From assembly GCA_900553165.1 (NCBI GenBank), contig USCN01000015.1, positions 1 through 13,498 on the forward strand: DNA of 13,498 bases, written 5' to 3'. Made by a program: the position numbers and the translations under genes. Position 1 is the stretch's first letter, and each line of letters starts with the position of its first letter. Under the pieces are notes generated by a model, which was not told where the DNA came from, did not search any database, and was given only the letters and a program-made list of their open reading frames with translations. Positions 5,919 through 13,197 of the stretch are shown here, piece by piece. The DNA comes from an uncultured Collinsella sp. (GTDB lineage Bacteria; Actinomycetota; Coriobacteriia; Coriobacteriales; Coriobacteriaceae).

Positions 5919-5947
5919 AATATACGGGAAGTCTCGCCGTGACGCAA
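5919..5947 (-). promoter_or_regulatory. Promoter of the tRNA-Gln/tRNA-Glu unit
   Basis: On the minus strand TTGCGT (5947-5942) and TATATT (5924-5919) are separated by 17 bp, about 45 nt before the tRNA-Gln 5' end. The region just upstream is AT-rich, as in strong stable-RNA promoters. Confidence 0.7.
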
Positions 5948-5950
5948 GCC

Positions 5951-5985
5951 CCAATTTTGACTTTTTTGAAATTCAGTCAAATTGG
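5951..5985. repeat. Inverted repeat upstream of the tRNA promoter
   Basis: CCAATTTTGAC (5951-5961) and GTCAAATTGG (5976-5985) are complementary apart from one bulged base, around 14 nt containing TTTTTT. It lies directly upstream of the tRNA -35 box, where an UP element or an activator or repressor site could be. No gene ends here on either strand, so a terminator role is unlikely. Confidence 0.5.
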
Positions 5986-6150
5986 CCTAATTAAGTCCAA
6001 CCCGTGAAGGACCTGTGAAGCCGACCGCTGTACACGAAGGGCAAAACGCCGCGAGCGGTAGCCGTCAACCGTTGGCAGATTCTACCGCGAAAACGATAGC
6101 ACCAGGCAACACAATCGAAGTATCAATGATCGCGTAGATATCGAGGCGCC

Positions 6151-6561
6151 ATGGACGAAGAGCTTGATTACCTATGGGAGACCCTGGGCCTCGAGATCAC
6201 TGCCGACCTTTGGCCCGAACGGGACAAAATCCATCCCACTCTGCGCCCCGCCATTACTGTGGTGCAGGCAAAATACCGCCGTGCATCCTTTTTGATCATG
6301 CGGATGTCATGGCACGCGGGACTCCCCGACCTTAAGCGAATCCAGGCAAGCCTCGTCGAGCTGTCCGGCATGCCGACCGTCATATCCGAGGCGCACCTGG
6401 AGCAGCGACAGCGCGAGCGACTGCAACAGCAGCGGATTCCCTTTATCTGCCCCGGTGTTCAGGCATATCTGCCCTTTATGGACGAGGAGTACTGGAGCGG
6501 CAAGCCCAACAAGCACGTAAAGGTCTACAATCCGCACGAATGGGCACAGCTCGAGGATTGA
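6151..6561 (+). CDS. Hypothetical protein, 136 residues
   Basis: I cannot assign a function. The protein is soluble and amphipathic, with an acidic N-terminus, a central strand-helix part (AKYRRASFLIMRMSWHAGL) and a segment QRQRERLQQQRIPFICPGVQ (residues 85-104) running into AYLPF. That segment resembles one I associate with proteins carrying an N-terminal domain followed by a winged-helix domain; here the chain ends about 25 residues later, so the DNA-binding part would be missing. This is recalled similarity and weak. Codon use matches the neighbours. The start at 6151 has only a weak GAGG four nt upstream. It is divergent from the tRNA unit and convergent with the ArsC-like gene, with 72 nt between stop codons and no clear terminator. 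Confidence 0.7.
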   Translation: MDEELDYLWETLGLEITADLWPERDKIHPTLRPAITVVQAKYRRASFLIMRMSWHAGLPDLKRIQASLVELSGMPTVISEAHLEQRQRERLQQQRIPFICPGVQAYLPFMDEEYWSGKPNKHVKVYNPHEWAQLED

Positions 6562-6633
6562 GCCGAGCGAGCCCGCCGATGGAAAACACGTCCCACCCTG
6601 AGCACTCAAAACGGGTCGCGCTTTCCGCAGCCG

Positions 6634-6993
6634 CTACAGCAACGCCTCGGCCCAAGCCGATTCCCTAAAGCCGGGAATCGCAAAGTCGTCGCCCACCAGC
6701 AGTGGGCGCTTAACCAGCATGCCGTCGGTCGCCAGCAGCTCGTAGCACTCCTGATCCGTCATGCCCGCATCCAGACGCGCCTTCAGACCCAGCTCTCGAT
6801 ATTTCATGCCCGACGAATTAAAGAAGCGCCGCACCGGCAGCCCCGAACGAGCAATCCAGGTCGCAAGCTCATCAGCCGTGGGATTGTCCAAAACGATATC
6901 GCGGTCGATATACTCTACCCCGTGTTCGTCCAGCCATGCCTTGGCCTTCTTGCAGGTCGAGCACTTGGGATATTCAACAAACAGTACGGTCAT
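6634..6993 (-). CDS. ArsC/Spx/YffB-family thioredoxin-fold protein
   Basis: A 119-residue protein of the arsenate reductase-like (ArsC/Spx) family. It opens with a beta strand and the redox motif CSTC (Cys11, Cys14), has the family helix KKAKAWLDEHGVEY, and near the C-terminus the conserved KRPLLV with Arg96-Pro97. The CxxC form is typical of Spx and of YffB-like proteins rather than of the single-cysteine ArsC. Without the RNA polymerase-binding residues being checkable here, it may be a thiol reductase or a Spx-like stress regulator; arsenate reduction is not supported by any ars neighbours. The start at 6993 has GGAGG 6 nt upstream; upstream in-frame codons to 7032 are rejected. It is downstream of mupG on the same strand with about 90 nt between. 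Confidence 0.88.
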   Translation of the reverse strand: MTVLFVEYPKCSTCKKAKAWLDEHGVEYIDRDIVLDNPTADELATWIARSGLPVRRFFNSSGMKYRELGLKARLDAGMTDQECYELLATDGMLVKRPLLVGDDFAIPGFRESAWAEALL

Positions 6994-7085
6994 GGGAATC
7001 CTCCGAATATAGATCGGCCAACGCAGGCACACGCCACACGAGGCGCCTTCGTATGATGGGCCAATTGTAGCCCACGGGTCACACG

Positions 7086-8138
7086 CTAAACGAACCGTAC
7101 CCCGAATCCGCGTTTGATGAACGGCAGCAGCTCCATTGCCTCGGGCGTGATATGGCCCGCAACGTTCATGCGCTCGCCACCGGGAAGATCGACCCGCGCA
7201 ATCTCAAGCTCGCCTTCGTAGCGCCCATAGCCGCTATTACTCACAGCGATCGACCCCGCCTTTCGCGGCAGGCCGGCTCCGGCATCCGTCGGCACGGAAT
7301 CCGGCTTAAGCGTCGTGCGCGACTCCTGAGACCTAAAGATGAGGACGCTCGAATCGGGCCGGTCGTGATGAATCTGCCCACGTACATAGGCATAACCGGA
7401 CTCAAGCTCGCATTGCAGGTCCACGTATCCGGCGGAAACTTGAGCAAACTGCGCCCAGCCCGCATCGGAAAGATCGGGGTCGCCGACCAACACAATGTCG
7501 CAATCGGCGCCATGTGCGAGCTCAAGCATGTTGAGGGCAACCTTTGACGCGCGACCGCGATGTGCCTCGACCGTCGGAAGTCCCTCGAATACCGGCCCGC
7601 GAACGTTGGCATCACCCGGCACAAAAGCCATGATTTCGAATCCAAGCGCCGCAAGACGAAGATTCGTCCGAGCAATGTCCTCCAGAGCTAAACCGGTATA
7701 AGGCTTAGGGTAAAAATTGTGGCAGGCGGCAAAACGAGTCACATCGGCACCGGCCTCACGCCACGATGCGATTTCATCAGAACTCACCGTCGATGCATTG
7801 ACCACAATGCGAAATACACCGGACAGCTCCGCGACCCGCCGGGCGCTAAAGCCATAGTCCAAACGAAGGTATTCCAACCCCAGATCGCGCAGGTCCTCGA
7901 TGCGCTCAAGCCCGAGCAAATCGCACGTGCGCGGTCCCACATCGGCAATGAGCGCAATGCCGCGGGCGGAAAGCAGCGACAGTACATGACGGACCTTATC
8001 GGCATACGCCGCTCCCCCATCCTCGGGAATATGCAGCGAGGTGAACGCATAGCGTGCACCCGCCGCGGCGCCACGCTCAATCGTTCGCTCAATATCCTGC
8101 AGAGGGCTGGAAAGATAAATCGAAATACCCGTTTTCAC
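7086..8138 (-). CDS. mupG: 6-phospho-N-acetylmuramidase MupG (DUF871 family)
   Basis: This 350-residue cytoplasmic protein belongs to the family once called DUF871, whose characterised members in Staphylococcus and Bacillus hydrolyse MurNAc-6-phosphate-GlcNAc to MurNAc-6-phosphate and GlcNAc. Signatures include GISIYLSSP at residues 4-12, FTSLHIPED at about 32-40, a TIM-barrel-like core with LRLDYGF and NASTVSS, CHNFYPKPYTG at about 139-149, and a C-terminal beta domain ending in KRGFGVRFV. Length is normal. The start is GTG at 8138, with AAAGGAG 9 nt upstream. Assignment is strongly supported by the adjacent murP, murQ and RpiR-type genes. A T-tailed hairpin lies directly before its ribosome binding site, so its expression relative to murP may be reduced or controlled. 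Confidence 0.92.
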   Translation of the reverse strand: MKTGISIYLSSPLQDIERTIERGAAAGARYAFTSLHIPEDGGAAYADKVRHVLSLLSARGIALIADVGPRTCDLLGLERIEDLRDLGLEYLRLDYGFSARRVAELSGVFRIVVNASTVSSDEIASWREAGADVTRFAACHNFYPKPYTGLALEDIARTNLRLAALGFEIMAFVPGDANVRGPVFEGLPTVEAHRGRASKVALNMLELAHGADCDIVLVGDPDLSDAGWAQFAQVSAGYVDLQCELESGYAYVRGQIHHDRPDSSVLIFRSQESRTTLKPDSVPTDAGAGLPRKAGSIAVSNSGYGRYEGELEIARVDLPGGERMNVAGHITPEAMELLPFIKRGFGVRFV

Positions 8139-8154
8139 GCTTCAACGCTCCTTT

Positions 8155-8183
8155 AAAAAAGGCCGGCGGAGCAGTTAGCCGGC
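8155..8183 (-). terminator. Intrinsic terminator between murP and mupG
   Basis: On the minus strand GCCGGC (8183-8178), a 10-nt loop, GCCGGC (8167-8162) and then C plus TTTTTT (8160-8155) form a standard terminator. The mupG ribosome binding site AAAGGAG begins directly after the T run. Its position inside the mur cluster suggests partial termination or attenuation. Confidence 0.75.
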
Positions 8184-8215
8184 ACAACCATAGCATCAAG
8201 AAATCTGCTGCGCGC

Positions 8216-8242
8216 CGCGAGCTCTGAGCAACACGGCTCGCG
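8216..8242 (-). other. Hairpin just after the murP stop codon
   Basis: CGCGAGC and GCTCGCG (8216-8222 and 8236-8242) form a perfect 7-bp stem with a 13-nt loop. There is no T tail. It precedes the terminator at 8155-8183, so the murP mRNA would end in two tandem hairpins; it may protect the transcript from 3' exonucleases. Confidence 0.55.
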
Positions 8243-8250
8243 ATATCAAA

Positions 8251-9681
8251 CTACTCGCCAAAGAACTCGTTGATCTTCTGCTCGTCGACGCCAAAGAACC
8301 ACGTCAGGACAAAGCCGGCGGCATAGGCAAGCAGCATAGCGGCAACGTAGCCGAGCTGCTGGCCAGGAACGACGATCAGCAAGCCAAACAGACCGGAAAC
8401 GCCCTGAGAAACCGTGCCGATGTGAAGCAGCGCCGCGAGCGCGCCGCCAAATCCGGCACCCAGGCAGGCCGTCACAAACGGGCGAACGAGCGGCAGCGCA
8501 ACAGCATACATCAGAGGCTCGCCCACACCCAGGATTCCAACGGGAATGGACTCGGCGACGTACTTCTTGAGCTTGGCGTTCTTGGTCTTAAAGTACAGCG
8601 CCAGACCGGCACCGACCTGACCGCCGCCAGCCATCATAAGGATGGGAAGCAGGTAATTGATGCCCTTGGTAGCGCCGTCGGGATCGTTGAGCATAGCGTG
8701 GATCGGCGTGAGCGCCTGATGCAGGCCGACAGACACCAGTGGCAAGAAACCTGCCGACAGGATATAGCCGCCCAGGACGCCCAGCTTCTCGAAGATAAAG
8801 GTCAAAACGCTAAAGATGGCAGTCGTCAGCCATGCGCCAACCGGCTGGATGACGAGCATCAGAGCAAAGGCGCCGATGATGAGCACCAGCAGCGGGGACA
8901 AGAACGTGTCGAGTGCGTTGGGCATAACCTTGCGAATCTGACGCTCCATCCAGGCAAAAAATGCGCCGGCGATAAGAGCCGCGATCATGCCGCCCGCTGC
9001 GGGGTTGTACTGCGCATTGGTGAGCGGCAGCAGAATGGCAGTGGCAGGATCGGCCGCGCCAGGCGCAAGCAGGGGCATGGCACTGTTGGCGATACACATC
9101 ATGCCGGCGATGCCGCCCAGCGCAGCGGAGCCACCAAACTCACGTGCCGCGTTATAGCCCACCAAGATGGGCAGATAGGCAAACAGGGCCCAGCCCATGG
9201 AACGAATGCCCTGGTACCACCACTCGCCTGCAAGCGCGCCTGCCGTCGAGACGTTGATGACGTTGCAGATACCGTTGATGAGGCCAGCCGCAATGATGCC
9301 GGGAAGCAGGGCGACGAAGACATTGGAAATCTTCTTGAGGAAGGCCTGAACCGGCTTAGACTCGTACTTGGCCTTCTGCGCGGCCTTGTTTGTGGCCGCA
9401 GCGTCAACCACGCTCTCGTCGGCAACGCCTTTCGCAAGGCCAGTGAGCTTGGAGAACTCCTCGAGCACCTTATTCACCTTGCCCGGCCCCAGCACGATCT
9501 GCATCGTGTCGTCCTCGACCAGGCCCATCACGCCGTCGAGTGCCTTAATACCCTCCGTGTCGACGTTGCCCGCGTCTTTGACGGTCACGCGCAGGCGCGT
9601 CATGCACGCCGCGTTTGCGAGCACGTTGTCTTTACCGCCCAAAAGGTCCAGCAGCTTTTGAGCCAGCTCTTTGTTCGTCAT
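8251..9681 (-). CDS. murP: PTS EIIBC component, N-acetylmuramic acid type
   Basis: A 476-residue membrane permease of the phosphotransferase system, glucose superfamily. The EIIB domain (residues 1 to about 85) carries the phosphorylated cysteine at Cys26 in NAACMTRLRV. After a hydrophilic linker, the EIIC domain (about 105-476) has multiple membrane segments and family motifs such as GVGEPLMYAVALPLV. There is no EIIA domain, as in E. coli MurP, so a separate glucose-type EIIA must donate phosphate. Specificity for MurNAc or a MurNAc disaccharide is inferred from murQ upstream and mupG downstream; on sequence alone it could be another glucose-family sugar. The start at 9681 has AAGGAGGAG upstream. 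It follows murQ by 57 nt without a terminator. Confidence 0.92.
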   Translation of the reverse strand: MTNKELAQKLLDLLGGKDNVLANAACMTRLRVTVKDAGNVDTEGIKALDGVMGLVEDDTMQIVLGPGKVNKVLEEFSKLTGLAKGVADESVVDAAATNKAAQKAKYESKPVQAFLKKISNVFVALLPGIIAAGLINGICNVINVSTAGALAGEWWYQGIRSMGWALFAYLPILVGYNAAREFGGSAALGGIAGMMCIANSAMPLLAPGAADPATAILLPLTNAQYNPAAGGMIAALIAGAFFAWMERQIRKVMPNALDTFLSPLLVLIIGAFALMLVIQPVGAWLTTAIFSVLTFIFEKLGVLGGYILSAGFLPLVSVGLHQALTPIHAMLNDPDGATKGINYLLPILMMAGGGQVGAGLALYFKTKNAKLKKYVAESIPVGILGVGEPLMYAVALPLVRPFVTACLGAGFGGALAALLHIGTVSQGVSGLFGLLIVVPGQQLGYVAAMLLAYAAGFVLTWFFGVDEQKINEFFGE

Positions 9682-9738
9682 AACTCCTCCTTGTATTGGG
9701 TATCTCGTCTGGATGTCATATCAGCTCACGCCGCACAC

Positions 9739-10662
<924 letters not shown>

Positions 10663-10672
10663 TTCATTCACC

Positions 10673-11524
10673 TCATCTTTCCTGTTTCTCGATGTAGTTT
10701 TGCTTAATGACATGCGTCGCCCGTTCGTAGTCGCTGGCAACGTAAGCAGCGTACAGGGCATCGACAACCATAAGCTGGGCCATACGCGAAGCCATGGCAC
10801 CGCTGCGGACCAAGGGCTCACTCGCAGCGACGCCGAGCACGGCATCGGCCATGGTGGCAAGCTTGGATGATCCATCTACTTTGGTCACGGCCACAACGGG
10901 ACAGTTGTGACGTTGGGCCTCGGCGGTGCAGTCCAGCACCTCTTGCGTCAAGCCCGAGTAGCTAAAGGCGATTGCCATATCGCCCTCATGCATGTTCTTG
11001 GCACACAAGAGCTGATCATGCCAGTCGTCGTACAGATGGCACTCTTTGTCGACACGCATGAGCTTTTGCGCCAGATCGTGCGCGACCAAACGAGAGGCAC
11101 CGATACCGAACAGATTGACTGCGCGTGCCCGCTTAAGATAGGCCGCGCATCGCTCCAAGACGGTGTAATCGAGCGTTCGCGCCGTCGCTTCGATCGTGCG
11201 CACGTTGCTTTTCATCACCTTCCCCACGATACGTTCGACGCTGTCATCCATGGAGATGTCCTCGAGGGCTACGTCTTTCTTGTCACCTAAGAGCGCCAGC
11301 TCGGCAATCAGTTCGCGCTGGAACTCCTTGTAGCCCGCAAAACCCAAACGCTTGCAAAAGCGCAAAATGCTCGAGGGCGAGGAGAACGTGGCATCGGCAA
11401 GACCGCGGACGGACAGCCCGACCACCTCGTGCGGATGAGCGCTCACATATGCGATGACATTGCGTTCCGCCGGGCTCGCGCTGAGCTCACGCTCGCGAAG
11501 CCGCAAAAGCAATCCGTTTGCCAT
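10673..11524 (-). CDS. murR: RpiR-family regulator of the MurNAc operon (MurR-like)
   Basis: A 283-residue transcription regulator of the RpiR family. The N-terminal domain (1 to about 75) contains a helix-turn-helix with GLADATFSSPSSILRFCKRL, and the C-terminal SIS domain (about 130-250) contains NLFGIGASRLVAHDLA and FSYSGLTQEVLDC, the sugar-phosphate binding fold. In other bacteria MurR responds to MurNAc-6-phosphate and represses mur genes; the same is inferred here from context. As the first gene of the cluster it is probably autoregulated. The start at 11524 is chosen because GGAGG is 8 nt upstream; a GTG at 11533 is too close to that site. It ends 10 nt before murQ. Confidence 0.92.
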   Translation of the reverse strand: MANGLLLRLRERELSASPAERNVIAYVSAHPHEVVGLSVRGLADATFSSPSSILRFCKRLGFAGYKEFQRELIAELALLGDKKDVALEDISMDDSVERIVGKVMKSNVRTIEATARTLDYTVLERCAAYLKRARAVNLFGIGASRLVAHDLAQKLMRVDKECHLYDDWHDQLLCAKNMHEGDMAIAFSYSGLTQEVLDCTAEAQRHNCPVVAVTKVDGSSKLATMADAVLGVAASEPLVRSGAMASRMAQLMVVDALYAAYVASDYERATHVIKQNYIEKQER

Positions 11525-11559
11525 CTCAAACACCTCCGTTGAGAAGAATTAAAGACCAA

Positions 11560-11598
11560 CGAACGATTCGTACCGGATACAAACAGCTTTTACGGTAC
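11560..11598 (-). promoter_or_regulatory. Inverted repeats upstream of murR, possible operator
   Basis: CGAACGATTCG (11560-11570) is a dyad with a 3-nt centre, and GTACCG (11570-11575) with CGGTAC (11593-11598) forms a second inverted repeat. Both lie 36-75 nt before the murR start, where an operator for an autoregulating RpiR protein would be expected. No clean -35/-10 pair could be fixed. Confidence 0.4.
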
Positions 11599-11728
11599 AT
11601 TGTGCCGCATCGTGGCGCACAAAGGACGAGCGTTCTACCGCTCGCCCCTCAAATCCGACCGCTCGGAAATACGCGCGACACAAAATAATTCAACAAGGTC
11701 GCATGATCAGAAACGGGTTTGTTACCGG

Positions 11729-12310
11729 CTAGCGCCTCGCATGGGCGCCGATGGGGCGCGTCTCGTGGTGCACCCATGCGGAGACCAGCAATACCAACAG
11801 CATGGCGGTGACATAGCCCGCAGCATCGAATCCTAAATCGATAACGTCGAAATGCCTGCCGGGAACAAAGATCTTATGTACCTGATCGCCAACGGAGCAG
11901 ACGGCGCAAAAGAGCAACACGGGCACGCAACGGGAGCATACGCTCCACGGACGCCTGGAAAAGCAAACCACGACCACCGAGGCGAACAATCCGACGAAGA
12001 AAAACTCTACGGTATGGGCAACGCGACGGACGTTCGTGCCCACCCACATGCGAATGGAAGCAAGTCGGCCAGACCGGACATTCGAAGCAGCCGAATCGGT
12101 GCCCCCTGTCATCCCGTTCTCGGCCTGAGCTTCACCCGCGACATCGGCAGCCTGTACGCCCGTAGCCTGACCCTCCACCACACGCGCGGTGGACTCGCTC
12201 AGCAACGACGTCTCCACCGCATTTTGCTCCGTCAGCACCCAGATGCCCGCCAGCGTTGCAGCGAACAGAACGATCGCGGTCCATCCGATTATTTGTTTTA
12301 CGCGCGCCAA
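11729..12310 (-). CDS. VanZ-like family membrane protein
   Basis: A 193-residue membrane protein of the VanZ-like family. A first membrane helix (about residues 7-26) is followed by a long polar linker of roughly 60 residues rich in Ala, Gly, Ser and Glu, then a conserved membrane part: HTVEFFFVGL (His99, Glu102), DQVHKIFVPGRHFDVIDLGF (from Asp142), and a final helix. These His, Glu, Asp and PGR residues are the family signature. VanZ itself gives low-level teicoplanin resistance; most relatives have no known role, so resistance should not be assumed. The start is read as TTG at 12310 because AGGAGG lies 7 nt upstream and the first helix begins soon after; an in-frame extension to 12469 lacks a ribosome site and overlaps the recombinase gene. 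Confidence 0.85.
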   Translation of the reverse strand: MARVKQIIGWTAIVLFAATLAGIWVLTEQNAVETSLLSESTARVVEGQATGVQAADVAGEAQAENGMTGGTDSAASNVRSGRLASIRMWVGTNVRRVAHTVEFFFVGLFASVVVVCFSRRPWSVCSRCVPVLLFCAVCSVGDQVHKIFVPGRHFDVIDLGFDAAGYVTAMLLVLLVSAWVHHETRPIGAHARR

Positions 12311-12414
12311 GGGCCTACCTCCTTTTTTGAATATCAGCGAGTGTAGCCCCGAATGACATCGCCACCGTATCAAAATTTGAATCGCAACAGGAAGCGACAA
12401 AGCGACGCAAACCC

Positions 12415-13020
12415 CTACCCCGCCTCGCGCATCCAGCGATCGAACGTCCCCACGCACACGCCCAGGCACTTTGCTGCCTGGCTGCGGGTAATATCGCCCG
12501 CCTCATAGCTATCGCGTACCAGATCAAACTGAGGAGGGCACGGCTTGCGAGGTCGACCGAAACGAACCCCTCGCGCCCGCGCCGCTGCAATTCCCTCCGC
12601 CTGGCGCCGATGGATATTCTCGCGCTCCACCTGCGCCACGTAGCTCAGCAGTTGCAGCACAATATCGGCAATCAGGGTATTGGTCACATCCGGCGTGCCG
12701 CTTGCCCTGGCGCGCGTGTCAAGCAATGGCATGTCCAACACCACAATGGCAACCCCGAGCTCCTTGGTAATGCGTCGCCATTCCTCAAGAATCTCGGAGT
12801 AATTACGACCAAGTCGGTCGATAGAAAGCACCACCAGCACGTCCCCGTCTCCCAGGACGTGCAGCAGCTCGCGATAGCGCGGTCGATCGAAGTCCTTGCC
12901 GCTCGCATGGTCGGCATAAATATTCGCCGAGCCCACGCCATAGGCGCCCAGCGCATCCAGCTGCCGATTAAGATTCTGATCGCGCGAACTCACCCGCGCA
13001 TAACCATACACCGTCGCCAT
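12415..13020 (-). CDS. Small serine recombinase (resolvase/invertase family)
   Basis: A 201-residue site-specific recombinase. The catalytic domain opens with YGYARVSSRDQN, in which Ser11 aligns with Ser10 of gamma-delta resolvase, and contains IDRLGRN, with Asp68, Arg69 and Arg72 one position beyond the resolvase equivalents. The long helix VAQVERENIHRRQAEGIAAA leads to GVRFGRPRK and a C-terminal helix-turn-helix (ITRSQAAKCLGVCVGTFDRW). Length is typical of resolvases and DNA invertases, and all key residues are present, so it may be active. No transposase, integrase or invertible gene pair lies beside it. The start at 13020 fits the family N-terminus with GGGGA upstream. Its target is unknown; a repeat cluster lies just before it. 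Confidence 0.93.
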   Translation of the reverse strand: MATVYGYARVSSRDQNLNRQLDALGAYGVGSANIYADHASGKDFDRPRYRELLHVLGDGDVLVVLSIDRLGRNYSEILEEWRRITKELGVAIVVLDMPLLDTRARASGTPDVTNTLIADIVLQLLSYVAQVERENIHRRQAEGIAAARARGVRFGRPRKPCPPQFDLVRDSYEAGDITRSQAAKCLGVCVGTFDRWMREAG

Positions 13021-13038
13021 CTCATCCCCGCTTTCTTG

Positions 13039-13078
13039 TAAACCTGCCAAAAAGGGACAGGTTTATTTTGGTAGGTTT
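13039..13078. repeat. Cluster of three 9-bp inverted motifs upstream of the recombinase
   Basis: AAACCTGCC (13040-13048, plus), AAACCTGTC (13064-13056, minus) and AAACCTACC (13078-13070, minus) are three copies of AAACCTRYC within 40 bp. The first and third belong to a 13-bp inverted repeat (13040-13052 with 13066-13078) matching at 12 positions. The first and second form an 8-bp perfect inverted repeat TAAACCTG/CAGGTTTA. It lies 19 nt before the recombinase start and could be a recombinase-binding site, an operator, or part of a dispersed repeat. Confidence 0.7.
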
Positions 13079-13140
13079 TACCTCTCAAATAGCAGGTAAG
13101 CGGGCGGCCGAGCAGACGGCAAGGTAGCCATGATCCAAAT

Positions 13141-13172
13141 GCGGAGGGCGGCCCCGAAAGACCGCCCTCCGC
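13141..13172 (-). terminator. Strong hairpin after the rnr-like gene, probable terminator
   Basis: GCGGAGGGCGG (13141-13151) and CCGCCCTCCGC (13162-13172) form a perfect 11-bp GC-rich stem with a 10-nt loop. On the minus strand it lies 25 nt after the stop codon at 13198 and is followed by ATTTGG, a poor T tract. It is most likely the terminator of the gene entering from the right. Confidence 0.65.
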
Positions 13173-13197
13173 TCTCCCGCCATGAGTCGAGATTTGG

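Noticed and set aside
6634..6993. Arsenate resistance operon
   Set aside because: No arsB, arsR or acr3 gene is nearby, and the CxxC motif fits Spx/YffB-like proteins as well as or better than arsenate reductase.
7057..7074. Terminator of mupG (TGGGC...GCCCA)
   Set aside because: The stem is only 5 bp with no T run on the minus strand; too weak to call.
11627..11650. Hairpin GAGCG...CGCTC downstream of the VanZ-like gene as its terminator
   Set aside because: The stem is short and lies about 80 nt after the stop codon without a clear T tract; it cannot be separated from chance.
11729..13020. VanZ-like gene as evidence of glycopeptide resistance or a Tn1546-like element
   Set aside because: No vanHAX, vanRS or transposase genes are present; the family is broad and most members have no link to resistance.
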